From NCBI GenBank assembly GCA_963995525.1, contig OZ023207.1, positions 35,664,792 through 35,728,791 on the forward strand: a DNA stretch of 64,000 nt. Direction: 5' to 3'. The stretch comes from Escarpia spicata. Taxonomy: Eukaryota; Annelida; Polychaeta; Sabellida; Siboglinidae. Position numbers and translations under genes: made by a program. The notes below the pieces were generated by a model that worked only from the letters and a program-made list of their open reading frames with translations, was not told the origin of the DNA and made no database searches. Within the stretch, counting starts at the first letter, position 1; every line of letters begins with the position of its first letter. Shown here piece by piece: positions 24,778 through 35,330 of the stretch.

Positions 24778-25955
24778 AGTCCTTTTTGCAGATGATACGA
24801 ACATTTTTGTGCAGATAGCGATATCAAAAGACTGAGTGCTACGATGTGTAGCGGACTGGACAAAATATCTACTTGGTTTGGAGTAAATAGGTTAACAATA
24901 CAAATTTATAAAACCAATTGTGTGTTATTTGGAAATCGTATGCTTTATAGTGATGTCGTTATAAGTATAAGGAATGTTAATATTGAAAGAGTTCGAGTTG
25001 TAAGATTTTTGGTGGTGTATGTTGATGACTTACTTAATTGGAATATTCATATTAAATAGGTAAAATCAAAGCTTTCCAAAACTACACATATAATATACAG
25101 CTGTAGTCATCTGCTTAACATAAATATGATGTAGATTAAATATTGTTAACTGTTTTACATTATTTAACATACTGTGTAGAAATATGGGGTAATACATACC
25201 CGACAAATATTAATGGTATTTTCTTACTACAAAAAGAGTTAACCGCATTATGTATGGTGCCAAGCGTTTGGATCACACGAATGCACTTTCCAACAATTAC
25301 GTGTCTTAAAATGTATTGACATTATAGAATTGAAAACGTTATGATTTATGTACAAAGCTATTTGTTAGGCGGGAAACGTCGTACTCGTTGAGAGCTAATC
25401 ATGATTTAGAACGGCTCGGTTTCATTCCACAAAGAGATCGAAGCATCTCTGTGTCTATGGAGTGCGGGCGTGGAATTTTACGAGTAATGACATAAAAACA
25501 TTAATAGTATAATTACATTTAAATCTGAATATAAAAAAACGTCTGTTTTACAAATATGTTGCTGCGTAACTGTTAACGTATTGCATCATGCTATGTACTA
25601 TATGATAACCTGTGTATCGTGCATCACAATAAATACATTGAGAGGGTGCACAATATACATTGATTATAGTGTGTGAAAAAGATAAGTACACGTGTGGGAA
25701 ACCTTGCACTTTTACCTTAATATGATTGTCAGGGATAAACTTACATAAAATGCTCTGTGTTTACCCCCTTCAACCATTGTATACACACTTGTGTGTGTAT
25801 ATCGTATTTTGTAGATTATGTATAGTTTTATCGCATCAAATATATGGATTTATATATGGTTATGTATGTATATATATTCACTGTTGTCTTTTCTTGTATC
25901 ATGTTGCCAATGTTTGAATAAACGAATCATTCATTCATATTTGTAATCTGGCTAG
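24778..25955 (+). pseudogene. CR1-like RT remnant (FADD box to 3' end)
   Basis: The remnant opens with LFADDTNIFVQ, the F/YADD catalytic box of reverse transcriptases. After a one-base frame change near 24,825 it continues as GLDKISTWFGVNRLTI, KTNCVLFGNRMLY and then VYVDDLLNWNIHIK to a stop at 25,057. Further degenerate text downstream (QLRVLKCIDIIELKTL near 25,300, and a DLERLGFIPQRDRS-like stretch near 25,405) belongs to the CR1 C-terminal region. The likely 3' end is the ATTC-rich end with AATAAA near 25,918-25,945. Upstream RT motifs are absent. The 32,530-32,640 stretch is the truncated duplicate. Confidence 0.75.
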
Positions 25956-26266
25956 GGCAGGAGATTAAAAAAAATTGATGTGACTTCCACAACCAACGTT
26001 CTACCAAACGGTAGTATGCCCACGCCGGCCGTACCGACGCTATTCTGACGAAGGACGCACCGAGCCCTTAAAAGAATGAAATGAGGTAGGCCCACCCTGC
26101 CTTTTTATGTGGCAGTTTTGTTAGTAGTTTAAATCTGTCCGCCATGACAACGTGGAAACTGTTCTTCGGACGTCACTTGAAAAGAAGGCAGCAAGAAATG
26201 TTCTACATACATCTGCATCTATACATGTCGATAATTCGGAACAGTCGGTGTTCACTGGGGTTGTTA
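25956..26266. other. No gene recognised
   Basis: This is a moderately GC-rich stretch between a CR1 remnant and a GGGA microsatellite. I see nothing I can assign in it. Confidence 0.35.
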
Positions 26267-26390
26267 CGAGGGAGGGAGGGAGGGAGGGAGGGAGGGAGGG
26301 AGGGAGGGAGGGAGGGAGGGAGGGAGGGAGGGAGGGAGGGAGGGAGGGAGGGAGGGAGGGAGGGAGAGAGGGAAGGAGGGAGGGAGGGGT
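26267..26390 (+). repeat. (GGGA)n microsatellite
   Basis: About 30 GGGA units follow head to tail with a few GAGA variants at the right end. The Gly-Arg-Glu and Pro-Ser-Leu frames over it are repeat artefacts. Confidence 0.97.
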
Positions 26391-27010
26391 GACACGGCAT
26401 GAAGACATTAGTGACATATGCTGTTTTCCAAAACGGTGCTAAATGTAATTGTTTTTCTTTACAATGTGTCATTGTCAAAACATGAATTTAAAGTTGTTCA
26501 ATTTAATTCCAATGACTCCAGACAGAACGTAGTAGATATTATAGACTGATTTGATTCCTGCTAATCAGTAACGCGCATAACATGCTTTTATTTTCAGTAT
26601 ACAAATGCATGTCAGTGTCTGCAATGTGTAACTAATACACGTATTCATGTTTGATATTTTAAGGTTCTACCTGAACCTCAAGGTTGAATGGTCAAGGTGA
26701 ATGTTGGAAATGGCAAAATGAGGTGTTATTATTGTGATGCTTCTTCATATGAAATAATTAATCAAATATTCTGATGTTTTTAAAAACATCACATATCCCT
26801 GATTGCAACTCATATTTGTTCATAAAAAGTATGTACTTTAGTACTGACATTGACCATCGACAAAAAGAAAAGCGTTGTACATGTCAAAAGCACTTAGGTA
26901 TGACATGCAGCATCTGTTTTCAGTGGATATGTAAAACAAGTTTGAAGCAATTATGCCTTTTCCACAGTAATATTCATGCATCATTGGATTGGTAGCCTCT
27001 TTGGATTATA
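26391..27010. other. No gene recognised
   Basis: The longest frame (26,774-26,995, plus) has several cysteines (CTCQKHLGMTCSICFQW) that faintly recall a zinc-binding tail. The pattern is too short and lacks further support, so I do not call it. Confidence 0.3.
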
Positions 27011-27014
27011 GGGG

Positions 27015-27265
27015 TTTGCTTATCCATTTCCGGACGTTGCAGCCTTAATGGATTGTCTATAGATAGCTCTTTCGTTTGCCAGTCTCCCAACTCGCCAGAC
27101 GTCTGCTCCCACCCATTCCTCTATGTCCTTCTCCCATTGTCCTCTGCTTCTGCTTCCTTCCATTTTCCTTCCATTATTAGCCTCTTTAGAGATTTATGCC
27201 GTTTCACATGGCCAAAATATATTACTTTCTGATTCTTCACAAAGTTAAATAAAGTCCCGGGTATA
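27015..27265 (-). pseudogene. Non-LTR RT C-terminal fragment, minus strand
   Basis: The minus strand reads KVIYFGHVKRHKSL, LIMEGKWKEAEAED and then EWVGADVW or an equivalent in the adjacent frame. The order FGHVxRH, MEGK, EEW is the end of endonuclease-reverse transcriptases (the family usually has YFGHIxRH, LLEGKxxGxRxRGR, WxxxIxEW). At least one frame change and the loss of the GRGR stretch mark it as dead. Confidence 0.6.
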
Positions 27266-27649
27266 ACACCAAGCTCAAGCTCAAGCTTGCGATGGATTCG
27301 TTAGTTCTATGTTCAGTCCACGAAATTCTTTCTATAACACTTGTTTTCAAATGCATTTATACGTTTAGTATACATTATTTAGTTACTGAATCGCGGCATT
27401 CAAGGACTGTTGAAGAAGTACGACATCCATCACTTTTCCACACACAACGAGGAAACGAAGGCGAGCATCATCGAACGATTCAATAAAATGAAATAATCAA
27501 ATCAAACAACTTTATTTTGCTACAACAACAACATAACAGTAGACGTAGACAAAACAACCGTTTAAAAATGTAAGTTGTGTTGCATGGTGGTCACATGGCA
27601 TGTAATATGCCGTCTTCCTGTGACCCACGTATGTGGCGATACCTCACAA

Positions 27650-27789
27650 TACTCGAGACTTGGCGATACATCGACGTCCTTGAGGACTTTGAACAATCCT
27701 ACAAGGCCACCCTCCACTGCAGTATCGGTATGCCTCCATTACGGGTGCAAGCGTCGAATCAGCAAGAGGTGTGGCAGTGCTTGTACGGT
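27650..27789 (+). pseudogene. DDE integrase C-terminal fragment (Ginger/Polinton-like)
   Basis: The frame reads TWRYIDVLEDFEQSYKATLH, CSIGMPPLRVQASN and QQEVWQCLYG. The order Y-ID-VL...SYNxTxHxSxGMxP...VWxRLYG is the end of the catalytic core of retroviral-type integrases of the kind found in Ginger-like and Polinton-like elements, and in 'transposon-derived protein F54H12.3' relatives. The last catalytic Glu usually lies further upstream and is not included. The fragment is short (about 45 residues) and flows into a TGTA microsatellite. I cannot tell Ginger from Polinton with this piece. Confidence 0.55.
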
Positions 27790-27885
27790 GTATGTATGTA
27801 TGCATGTATGCATGTACGTATGTATTTATTTATTTATGTGTATATGCATATATGTATATATATACAGGTGTATATATATGGGACA
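27790..27885 (+). repeat. TGTA/TATA microsatellite
   Basis: TGTATGTATGCATG-type repeats pass into TATATGTATATATATA. The phase is irregular. Confidence 0.8.
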
Positions 27886-30516
27886 ATCACAAAATACTTG
27901 ATAACACATTAAAGCAACTACACATATAATCTATGTAATTAATCAAATAAGTTTCACGTATTTCAATTGTATATTAAAAACTGCATTAAACGATGGTTAT
28001 CGTTCTTGCTCTTCTATTCAATTGTCGGCGGCAAAGATATACCTCAACAGGGTGCATTACCCGTCCGAGATTGATATTACCTGCAATTATACCCATAAAT
28101 AGCGACCGTAAACCCAGCAATAACGTTGAATATGTAAAACGCTAATTACGACCACATCAGATCACAGACACGCATATACAGACTAAAGCGTCACCACAGG
28201 CTAATGTATATAATAAAATTGTCAAAAAGCTAATCGTACCCAATTAAATACTAGTTAGTCGCCAGGTGAGAGCACCAATAAACTATATTCTATTGACTTA
28301 TAATTTGTTTAATATATTGACATTTTGTATTATGTTTTTTCAGTGCCGAATATCTGCAGTTATTTCGTCAACTGTTTGGCTATGGCCTGCATAAAACATC
28401 AATTTAGCTATTTCGAAATTACAAATGAAAGTCTCAGCAGAATAGAGCATTTGTCACTTCTTGTCTACGCGCATTCCAGTTTGTGTTATGGCTTCTGATA
28501 TAAACCATGTAAGAAGATGTACCATAAGTAAGGATGTCTCATCCTGCTTTAATTGTTGCATTTCAAATCAAAACAACATGCGCAATTCGGAAATGCCATT
28601 TATTAGGCAGAATTCATTTTATAAGAAATGTGAAGGAATATAACATTTGTTTTGTTTCTGTCAGAGCCACAAGAGATGTAACAGTTAACTTTGTCGCCAG
28701 GTCCAACCACCGCCCCCTAGCAAACTTGTCGTCATACATTTAAGTTGGTTGAGGTCAATGTGACTGAGACACCGTTATATTCAGAAGACAGTGTTTGCCT
28801 ATCAGGTATGGTCGCTCGGTATGCACCGTGTCGTCATCCTGTCTGCAGCTCCTTTGAACTGTGTTGATTAATCACAGGATCTTGGTGCATGCTTTATCGT
28901 ACGAGTTCGGCTCGCGCTGTTGAAAGGTCAAATGGGCGGGAGTATTGTGCATTAAAACCGGCATTTAACGATTATTGATGCTCTTTCTCAAAAATTTACG
29001 GCGACAATGATTTACCTCAACAGGGCGTGTTAACCGTCCGTGTTTGTTACACATTTCCTGCAATTATACCCATGTATAGGGACTGTAAACACGACGAGAC
29101 CATTTCGCAGACACACATGTGCAGGTGGGGTGACAGAATGTAGAAAGATACTCTGATTTATTCTTTACTTAAACGTTAAGCACCTGTACGACAATTTTTG
29201 TTAGTGCGTCACACTGTTGTAGTATATCTTATCCTGTCATTCATGAATGATATAAAAAGTGAATCGGATATTAATATTTTGTAGTATGTTTTTTAATACC
29301 GAATATCTGCAATTATTTCGTGAACAGTTTGGTTGGTAACGGCTGACATGAAGCACATAAGTTAAATTATTTATAAATCTACTAATCAACGTCACAACCG
29401 AATAGAGCACTTGAAGCATATTAGCAATGCGCATTGCTGTTTGTTATGGCTTCTGAAATAATCTCTGTCAGCTGTACCGTGAACTAGACATATTAGTCCT
29501 ACTTTGGTCGTTGCATTTTAAATCAAGACAACGTGCAAAATTAGGAAATTTAATTTATTTAGCATAATCCATTTTAGAAGATACATGATATATATAAAAA
29601 AACTAATGTTTTTGTTAGAGTCACACGATATATAACAATGTACGTTATCGGCTGGTCCAGCCACCACCCCAAGCAGACATGTCTAACTACGGCCCCCAAA
29701 CATACTTGTTGTCTCGCATGTGAGGGTGGTCGGGGTCAAGGTGCCGTTGTATATTTAGAAGAGAATGTTTGCCAGTCAGGTGTGGCCGCTCTGTGTGCAT
29801 AGTGTCGCCAGGCTTTGTTGCGCCGGCTCATAATCCTTGTGGCACTTGTGGACGTATTTGTAGAACGTTTTTTCGTCATTTTCATTTAACGAAGTAACGT
29901 ATGGCTATGAATGCACCATGTAAGTATTTACAGTATAAATTATAAAAGGTAAGCTGTGTAACTTAATGTTCTTGAAGTTACTGTCAATAAATGCATTAGC
30001 GTCAGAACGTGGTGAATATTCGGGATGAGGCTCTCCAAAAATATCAAATTGCACCACTCACCAATACATAAAAATGCTTCCCTTCTCCAAATATTGGCGG
30101 CAAAACACCTATATCTAGCCTCCAACCAAAATATTAAGGCTCTTTCCCCCGGGTCCGACGTCTTAGAATAGTATGTGGTAGTTTTGTAATGTTAATGTAA
30201 TTACAATTTTTACAGTTATTAGTATTATTGCATGCAAGAACACACCCACAACTACGTGTCTAGCGTTAGTGCGTGTACAGCGTCATCACCAAGTGTAATA
30301 TGTATATTTCTCCAAACATATCTATCAATATATCATATATATCAAATTACATTCTACTGGTATGCTAGCTTTATATCATCTTTTCCAAATGTAAACTGCG
30401 AGCTCTTACATAAAGCAAATTAGTCATAAAATTAGGTTTTCGCGTTTTGACAATATCCAGCAAATGTCACCGCATTTTGTTTGCAAACATGATAATGATA
30501 TCGCTGTAAATAACTG

Positions 30517-30699
30517 ATGAGATGGGCAGGCCACTTGGCAAGGATGGATGACGGAAAAATAGCGAAGAGAGCAGAGGTGGAACAACATAAAGGACACAGG
30601 AAAAGGGGAAGGCCACAGCTGAGATGGGCGAACTGCGCGAGGAGGGACATGAGACGATCAGGGGAGGATGAAAGATGGAGAGCAGGAGCGATGTACTGA
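30517..30699 (+). pseudogene. Non-LTR RT C-terminal fragment, copy 2 (open)
   Basis: A 60-codon open frame reads RWAGHLARMDDGKIAKRAE, RKRGRPQLRW and then RRDMRRSGEDERWRAG. This is the closing stretch of endonuclease-reverse transcriptase proteins of non-LTR elements. It is uninterrupted here, whereas copy 1 at 23,145 has a one-base loss. No RT catalytic motif is attached. Confidence 0.8.
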
Positions 30700-31015
30700 A
30701 AACTATGGAAGGAAAAGACACAGCCAGTAGTTCAGCTATACTGTTCCTGACCCTCAGCTCTGCACAGCAGGGAAGAAGGAGGAGAGCAATAAATAATATT
30801 GCTGTTTTTTTATTTACAGTATTCACATTCGTTTCTGGTACAATTTCATCTAAACAGAGTAAACATCGGTCCATTGCTCGCAAAACGTGTCGTGTAAGAG
30901 TCAGACAAGTTCTTTTCTGCATGGAGACGTCAGCCTCTGATGCACTGACCATTTTATTTCCCCTGGATCAAGATATATGCGCTCTGAACTGTTTTTTTCC
31001 AGTTAGTTATGTGTG

Positions 31016-31255
31016 TTGATGATGGGCATGTGATGAGAAGGGAAGAGGAGCATATAGTGAGAAGTGTGCTAAATGCAGATATACCACGAAGAAGAAGGAG
31101 AGGACGACCGAAGAACTGATGGAAAGACACATGCAGAAGCGACATGGAACTCGTGGGCGCAGATGTGGTGATGGACGGGGCGATGTGGTGATGGACGGGG
31201 CGACACGAAGAAAGAACATTACCTGCCACACCGACGACCCCAGATGACGGGAAAA
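31016..31255 (+). pseudogene. Second non-LTR RT C-terminal fragment, copy 2
   Basis: This is the counterpart of 23,643-23,862: DDGHVMRREEEHIVRSVLNA, RRRRGRPKN, then an in-frame TGA and W-KDTCRSDMEL. The right part carries a short tandem duplication (near 31,160-31,203) that disturbs the tail. Confidence 0.7.
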
Positions 31256-31784
31256 GTCAGAGAAGAAGAATATGTGTGTTGATGATTAGATAGTGTGGAC
31301 AAGTGACGATGCTGCAAGCGCCACCGATTCGTTTTTTTATCTTTGACTAAGGGATATCGTGAATAACCATCGGTGGAGTTATTTATAGCAGGGGGTAGCT
31401 GGTAGGCATGATCAACGTAAACACGATGTACGTTTCCTAGGTTTTTGTAGGTAGCCGTTTCTATCGATGACGCTGAACACGCAGTTATAATGCCACACTA
31501 CATTTGTTTACAATTTAATGTGGTATATTTTCCTCAAATTTAGATATATCCCCATCATTTGATTCAGGATTCCTTCACTAAATTTACCAACAAATGTTTG
31601 AAAAAATCATTTGGGTTTCGGAGTGGACAGGAAGTTGGACATTTCCACCTGAATTCTGATTTATCAGTAAGGTACTCGCCAGGTATAACTAAACTAAAAG
31701 CAAAGGTCAGTTCTTACATAGCGCAGTGTCCAGTGCTCAAAACTGCTCATAGCACTTTAATACGTTAGTCTGTGGCAGACCTGT

Positions 31785-32302
31785 TCAATCGAACACCATC
31801 TCGATTTCTCTGGTAAACATCCAGCCACGCTGCAATTAATGCACGAAGACTACTCGTACACAAATATCCACCACTGTTTATAGCCAGATACTCATTCACA
31901 CAGCTGAGTGAACTGGAGCAACGTATAGTGAACGAACTTGCCCAAGGTTCTACACCGCCGCACAGGATTCGAAAACGGGTTCTCTTGGTCGAGAGTCTGA
32001 AGCTCTAGCCGCTGCACCACGGCTTTTCACAGGAGAATATTTTTAAGGTTAGCGATAGAGCTTGTTCCTCAAATGGTAAATCTAAGCACTTTCATGCAAT
32101 ATAATTGTTTGTTTCGTGCTTCAAACACACAACACTACGTATAGTTATTAACTATGCTATTGTCTGCATATTGTGAAGAACCTTAAATAACCTTATCGAT
32201 ATAACTACACAAATATAAACCAGTAAATGTTAAGTCACAAACATGTCCACTGTGTAAAAAAAGCATGATTTAATGGCAATAAGTAAAGAAAATCAATATT
32301 TA
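31785..32302 (-). repeat. tRNA-derived repeat, copy 1
   Basis: The minus strand contains a tRNA-like stretch (about 32,026-31,949). Its A-box-like sequence is GTGCAGCGGCTAGAGC, with GGTGCAGCGG at its head, and the B box is degraded (GTTTTCGAATCC). The whole 518 bases align with 42,858-43,376. Homology extends about 280 bases upstream of the tRNA-like part, which is more than a simple SINE with a 5' tRNA head would explain. Confidence 0.7.
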
Positions 32303-32640
32303 CCAATTATACACTATTTGGGACATTGGCCCTAATACAACGAATTGTCATATATCATTGCAGCCGTCAAAAAAGATTGTCAAGGATTGCTAAGTACAGT
32401 GTTTAATACGCAACATTTCCGCCGAACAGATATTTCGAAAGAACAATGACATTATATAAAGTATGCAACAAGATACTGTCATCGATCAGCACAGATTAAA
32501 CGAGTCATATCAAAGCTTGTAAAATAAGTCCTTTTTGCAGATGATACGAACATTTTTGTGCGGATAGCGATATCAAAAGACTGAGTGCTACGATGTGTGG
32601 CGGACTGGACAAACTGTCTACTTGGTTTGGAGTAAATAGG
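32303..32640. repeat. Continuation of duplicated block with truncated RT
   Basis: This stretch matches 24,539-24,890 (ATACACTATTTGGGACATTG at the left; ADDTNIFV-coding text near 32,535). The match ends sharply at about 32,640, inside the RT remnant, where tyrosine-recombinase sequence begins. Confidence 0.8.
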
Positions 32641-32642
32641 TC

Positions 32643-33140
32643 ATGTTTATAACATTTCAGTGTTATAAACATTCTACGGGTCGGACGCACAACATTGTAG
32701 TACATGAACGTCCAGGTAACCGTTGTCCTGTTGTCTGCCTTATAAATTACCTGGAATACAGAGGTAAATCACCTGGACCATTTTTCATCCTACCCTCTGG
32801 TCACCCAGTGTCACGTGCAATATTTGCAATTGATTGGCATAAATACATCTCTGTACAAAACACATAGTTTTAGAATCGGTGCAGCATCTCATGCGGCACG
32901 AATTGGTATGTCTGATGCCCAAATTATATATATGGGTAGATGGAAATATCATGCTTTCCTGTCATATATCCGGCTGCTCTAATGCTGTGGCTGCCACCAT
33001 CTGCTTTGCAGATGGTTTGTGGCCGGTGGCACCCACATTTGGTTGCTTTTTAGGTTTATATTCAGGATTAGCATGGTTGGACTTACTTCAACCTGTAGTA
33101 GAATGTCTAGTCGTTAAAATGCAATTGTGGGACTAGTCAC
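32643..33140 (+). pseudogene. Tyrosine recombinase domain (Ngaro/DIRS-like), frameshifted
   Basis: The first frame (32,643-32,867) reads ITFQCYKHSTGRTHNIVV, RCPVVCLINYLEYRG, then PFFILPSGHPVSRAIF. After a one-base frame change near 32,865 it continues HSFRIGAASHAARIGMSDAQ, IIYMGRWKYHAFLSYIR. H-S-F-R, G-R-W and the Tyr of YIR are the catalytic HxxR, H/W and nucleophile positions of tyrosine recombinases. The role in such retroelements is integration by recombination rather than by DDE chemistry. The upstream RT and RNase H of a full element are missing; the left edge is the duplication breakpoint at 32,640. A short perfect hairpin (CCATCTGC, TTT, GCAGATGG) follows at about 32,995. Confidence 0.8.
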
Positions 33141-33479
33141 TAGGTTTTGTTTGTATTTCTTGATGACAGAACTCAGAACTCAGAATCAATTTATTTGACC
33201 TATAAATACGATACATATACAACGAATAACGCAAGTAATAGATAAGGTCGGGAGAATCCCATTAAGATATATACTATCACTAGCCCAGGAGCCACCCCAT
33301 AAATATAAACAACAATAAACTTACATGACAAATCAGAATAGCATATGACTTGTTTTTATAGTTGATAATTACTCAATGTGTCAACATACATACATTATAC
33401 AAGGAATGATTATATGTACTCGTTTACACATTAGCGTACATATGGATACTTAGGTATACATTCTAATATGTATTACGAA

Positions 33480-35228
33480 TTACAAATAAAGCAATTATGG
33501 ATACGACAAGTGGATTCATAATTTAAAATAAAAACGTTTTTTGTGTATGTTGAAAAACCATATAGACTGTGGGTGTAAATGTTATTAATGATAACACTTG
33601 GTGTATTGTTAACTGTCTCAACTATGTTGTGTCTAATGCATTTTTTTCTCACAAATTCATGTTTGAATCTGGACATATACAGATTATTTCTTTCACGTGT
33701 GCAGTGCTGATGAATATCATACATATGTGTGCTTGGAAAAACCATTGAAATAGTAGGGTAAAAGATTGTTAATTAATTTATAGTAACATTTTAATTGTTG
33801 GATTTTATAAATGTCATCCAACTTTAGCAACTGAATTCTTTTAAAAATAGGACTTGTGTGAGCATTGTATTTACTTAAGGATATTATTCGTATTGGTTTT
33901 TTTCTGTAATTTGAAAATTCGATGTGCTTGATGACACCATAAATGTATGCCATAATTAATATGAGGGAGAATAAGAACATTGTACATAATATATAATGTA
34001 TAGGTGGTAAAAAGTGTTTAAGTTTATTTAGTATGCCTGTCGTTTTATATAGTTTATTTGCTATTTTGTTTGTATGACTCTGTCAGTTTAAATGGTTATT
34101 TAATGTGATGCCTGAACAATTGAAATCATTTACACATTCAATGTATGCCCCATATATTTGTAATACAGGGTATTCTACTTTCTTTTGAGGCATATGAAAA
34201 ATCATAAATTTAGTCTTGTTGGCATTTAGTGACAGTTTGTTGGCTTTAAACCAATTGCTAATCTTTGTTAGTTCTTTGTTAATAGAGTAACTTCGCATTT
34301 GGCTTTCTTAATCGTTAAATGTGTTTAGGGTACTAATAAGGGTGGTGTCGTCAGCATACGTTAATAATTTGAAACGGTCACTAGAAAGTGATATGTCATT
34401 TATATATATAATAAATAAGAGTGGCCCTAAAATTGAATCTTGAGGGAAACCAATGTTGATGACTATTTCCTTAGACTTAACTTTTTCAATTTCTACGTAC
34501 TGCTTACGATTTTGTAAATAACTCGTACAAAGGTCCAGAGCCTTGTCATTTAGTCCATAGTAATTTCACTTCTGTACCAATATATTGTGATCAATTGTGT
34601 CAAATGCTTTTTATAAATCAAAGTATATATTTATTGGAGTAACCGATTAATCAAGTTCTTGTATAATTCTGTCTATGATTTCAAGTTTAGCAAGCTCAGT
34701 AGAATGTTTCTTTCTAAACCCATATTGGCTATTGTAGTATATCGCTTTAGAGTGGAAGTAATCGTGGATTTGATCAAACATAATCCTTTAAAAAAAAATG
34801 AAATTAGGATAGAAATAGGACGAAAATTGTTAAAGTAAGAAACATCACCTTTTTTTAAAAGGGGTATGACTTTTGCAATTTTTTATTTGTCTGGAAATAT
34901 ACCAGTTATTATTGATTGATTAATAATTAGAGTGACTGCATTGCTGATATAATTTTTTTATCAATTTTAGTAATGGTGTTGAAATACCGTCGTTTCCACA
35001 ACTTGATTTTGGAGGTGAACGATAAATTATATTAACAGTAGTTTCCATGTTAATTGGGCTAAAGCTGAATGTGTGAAATATTGGGTTATTCATGTAATAT
35101 TTGTATGATTTACCTCCACTAGTCATTGTTTTAGAGGCTCGAGTAGGACCAACATTAGTCAAAAACGTGTTAAATCTGTTTGCAATAATGCATTTGTCGC
35201 TAATCATTTCCCCATCGATTTTGAACAA
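33480..35228 (-). pseudogene. Reverse transcriptase and C-terminal region of the CR1-like element
   Basis: Motif A reads FDL-stop-KAFDTIDHNIL (about 34,623-34,588). Motif B is GFPQDSILGPLLFIIYINDI (34,451 downwards). The catalytic box is YADDTTLI (34,358-34,340). Then follow WFKANKLSLNANKTKFMIFH and, near 33,830, KPIRIISLSKYNAHTSPIF and LLKLDDIYKIQQLKCYYK. These are in the standard order for CR1/Jockey clade elements. The stop inside motif A and others upstream show decay after insertion. Confidence 0.85.
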
Positions 35229-35330
35229 ATCTGGAAATTGATCTTTCTTTTGACTTTTCTATAATTTATTTGATTAAACACCACGTATTTTAACATCATG
35301 CTTATGCTTTTGAAAACTGGATTGGCTTAG

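Larger units (their letters stand above)
27969..31580. repeat. Segmental duplication, copy 2
   Basis: This is the second copy of the block at 20,769-24,205, in the same orientation about 7.2 kb downstream. It is the longer and apparently less eroded copy: it keeps segments missing from copy 1 near 29,370, 29,520-29,580 and 29,980-30,045. One local tandem repeat of CGATGTGGTGATGGACGGGG (near 31,160-31,203) is specific to this copy. Confidence 0.85.

Noticed and set aside
26774..26995. Cys-rich frame resembling a zinc-binding transposase tail
   Set aside because: The cysteine spacing is too short and isolated; no transposase core is nearby.
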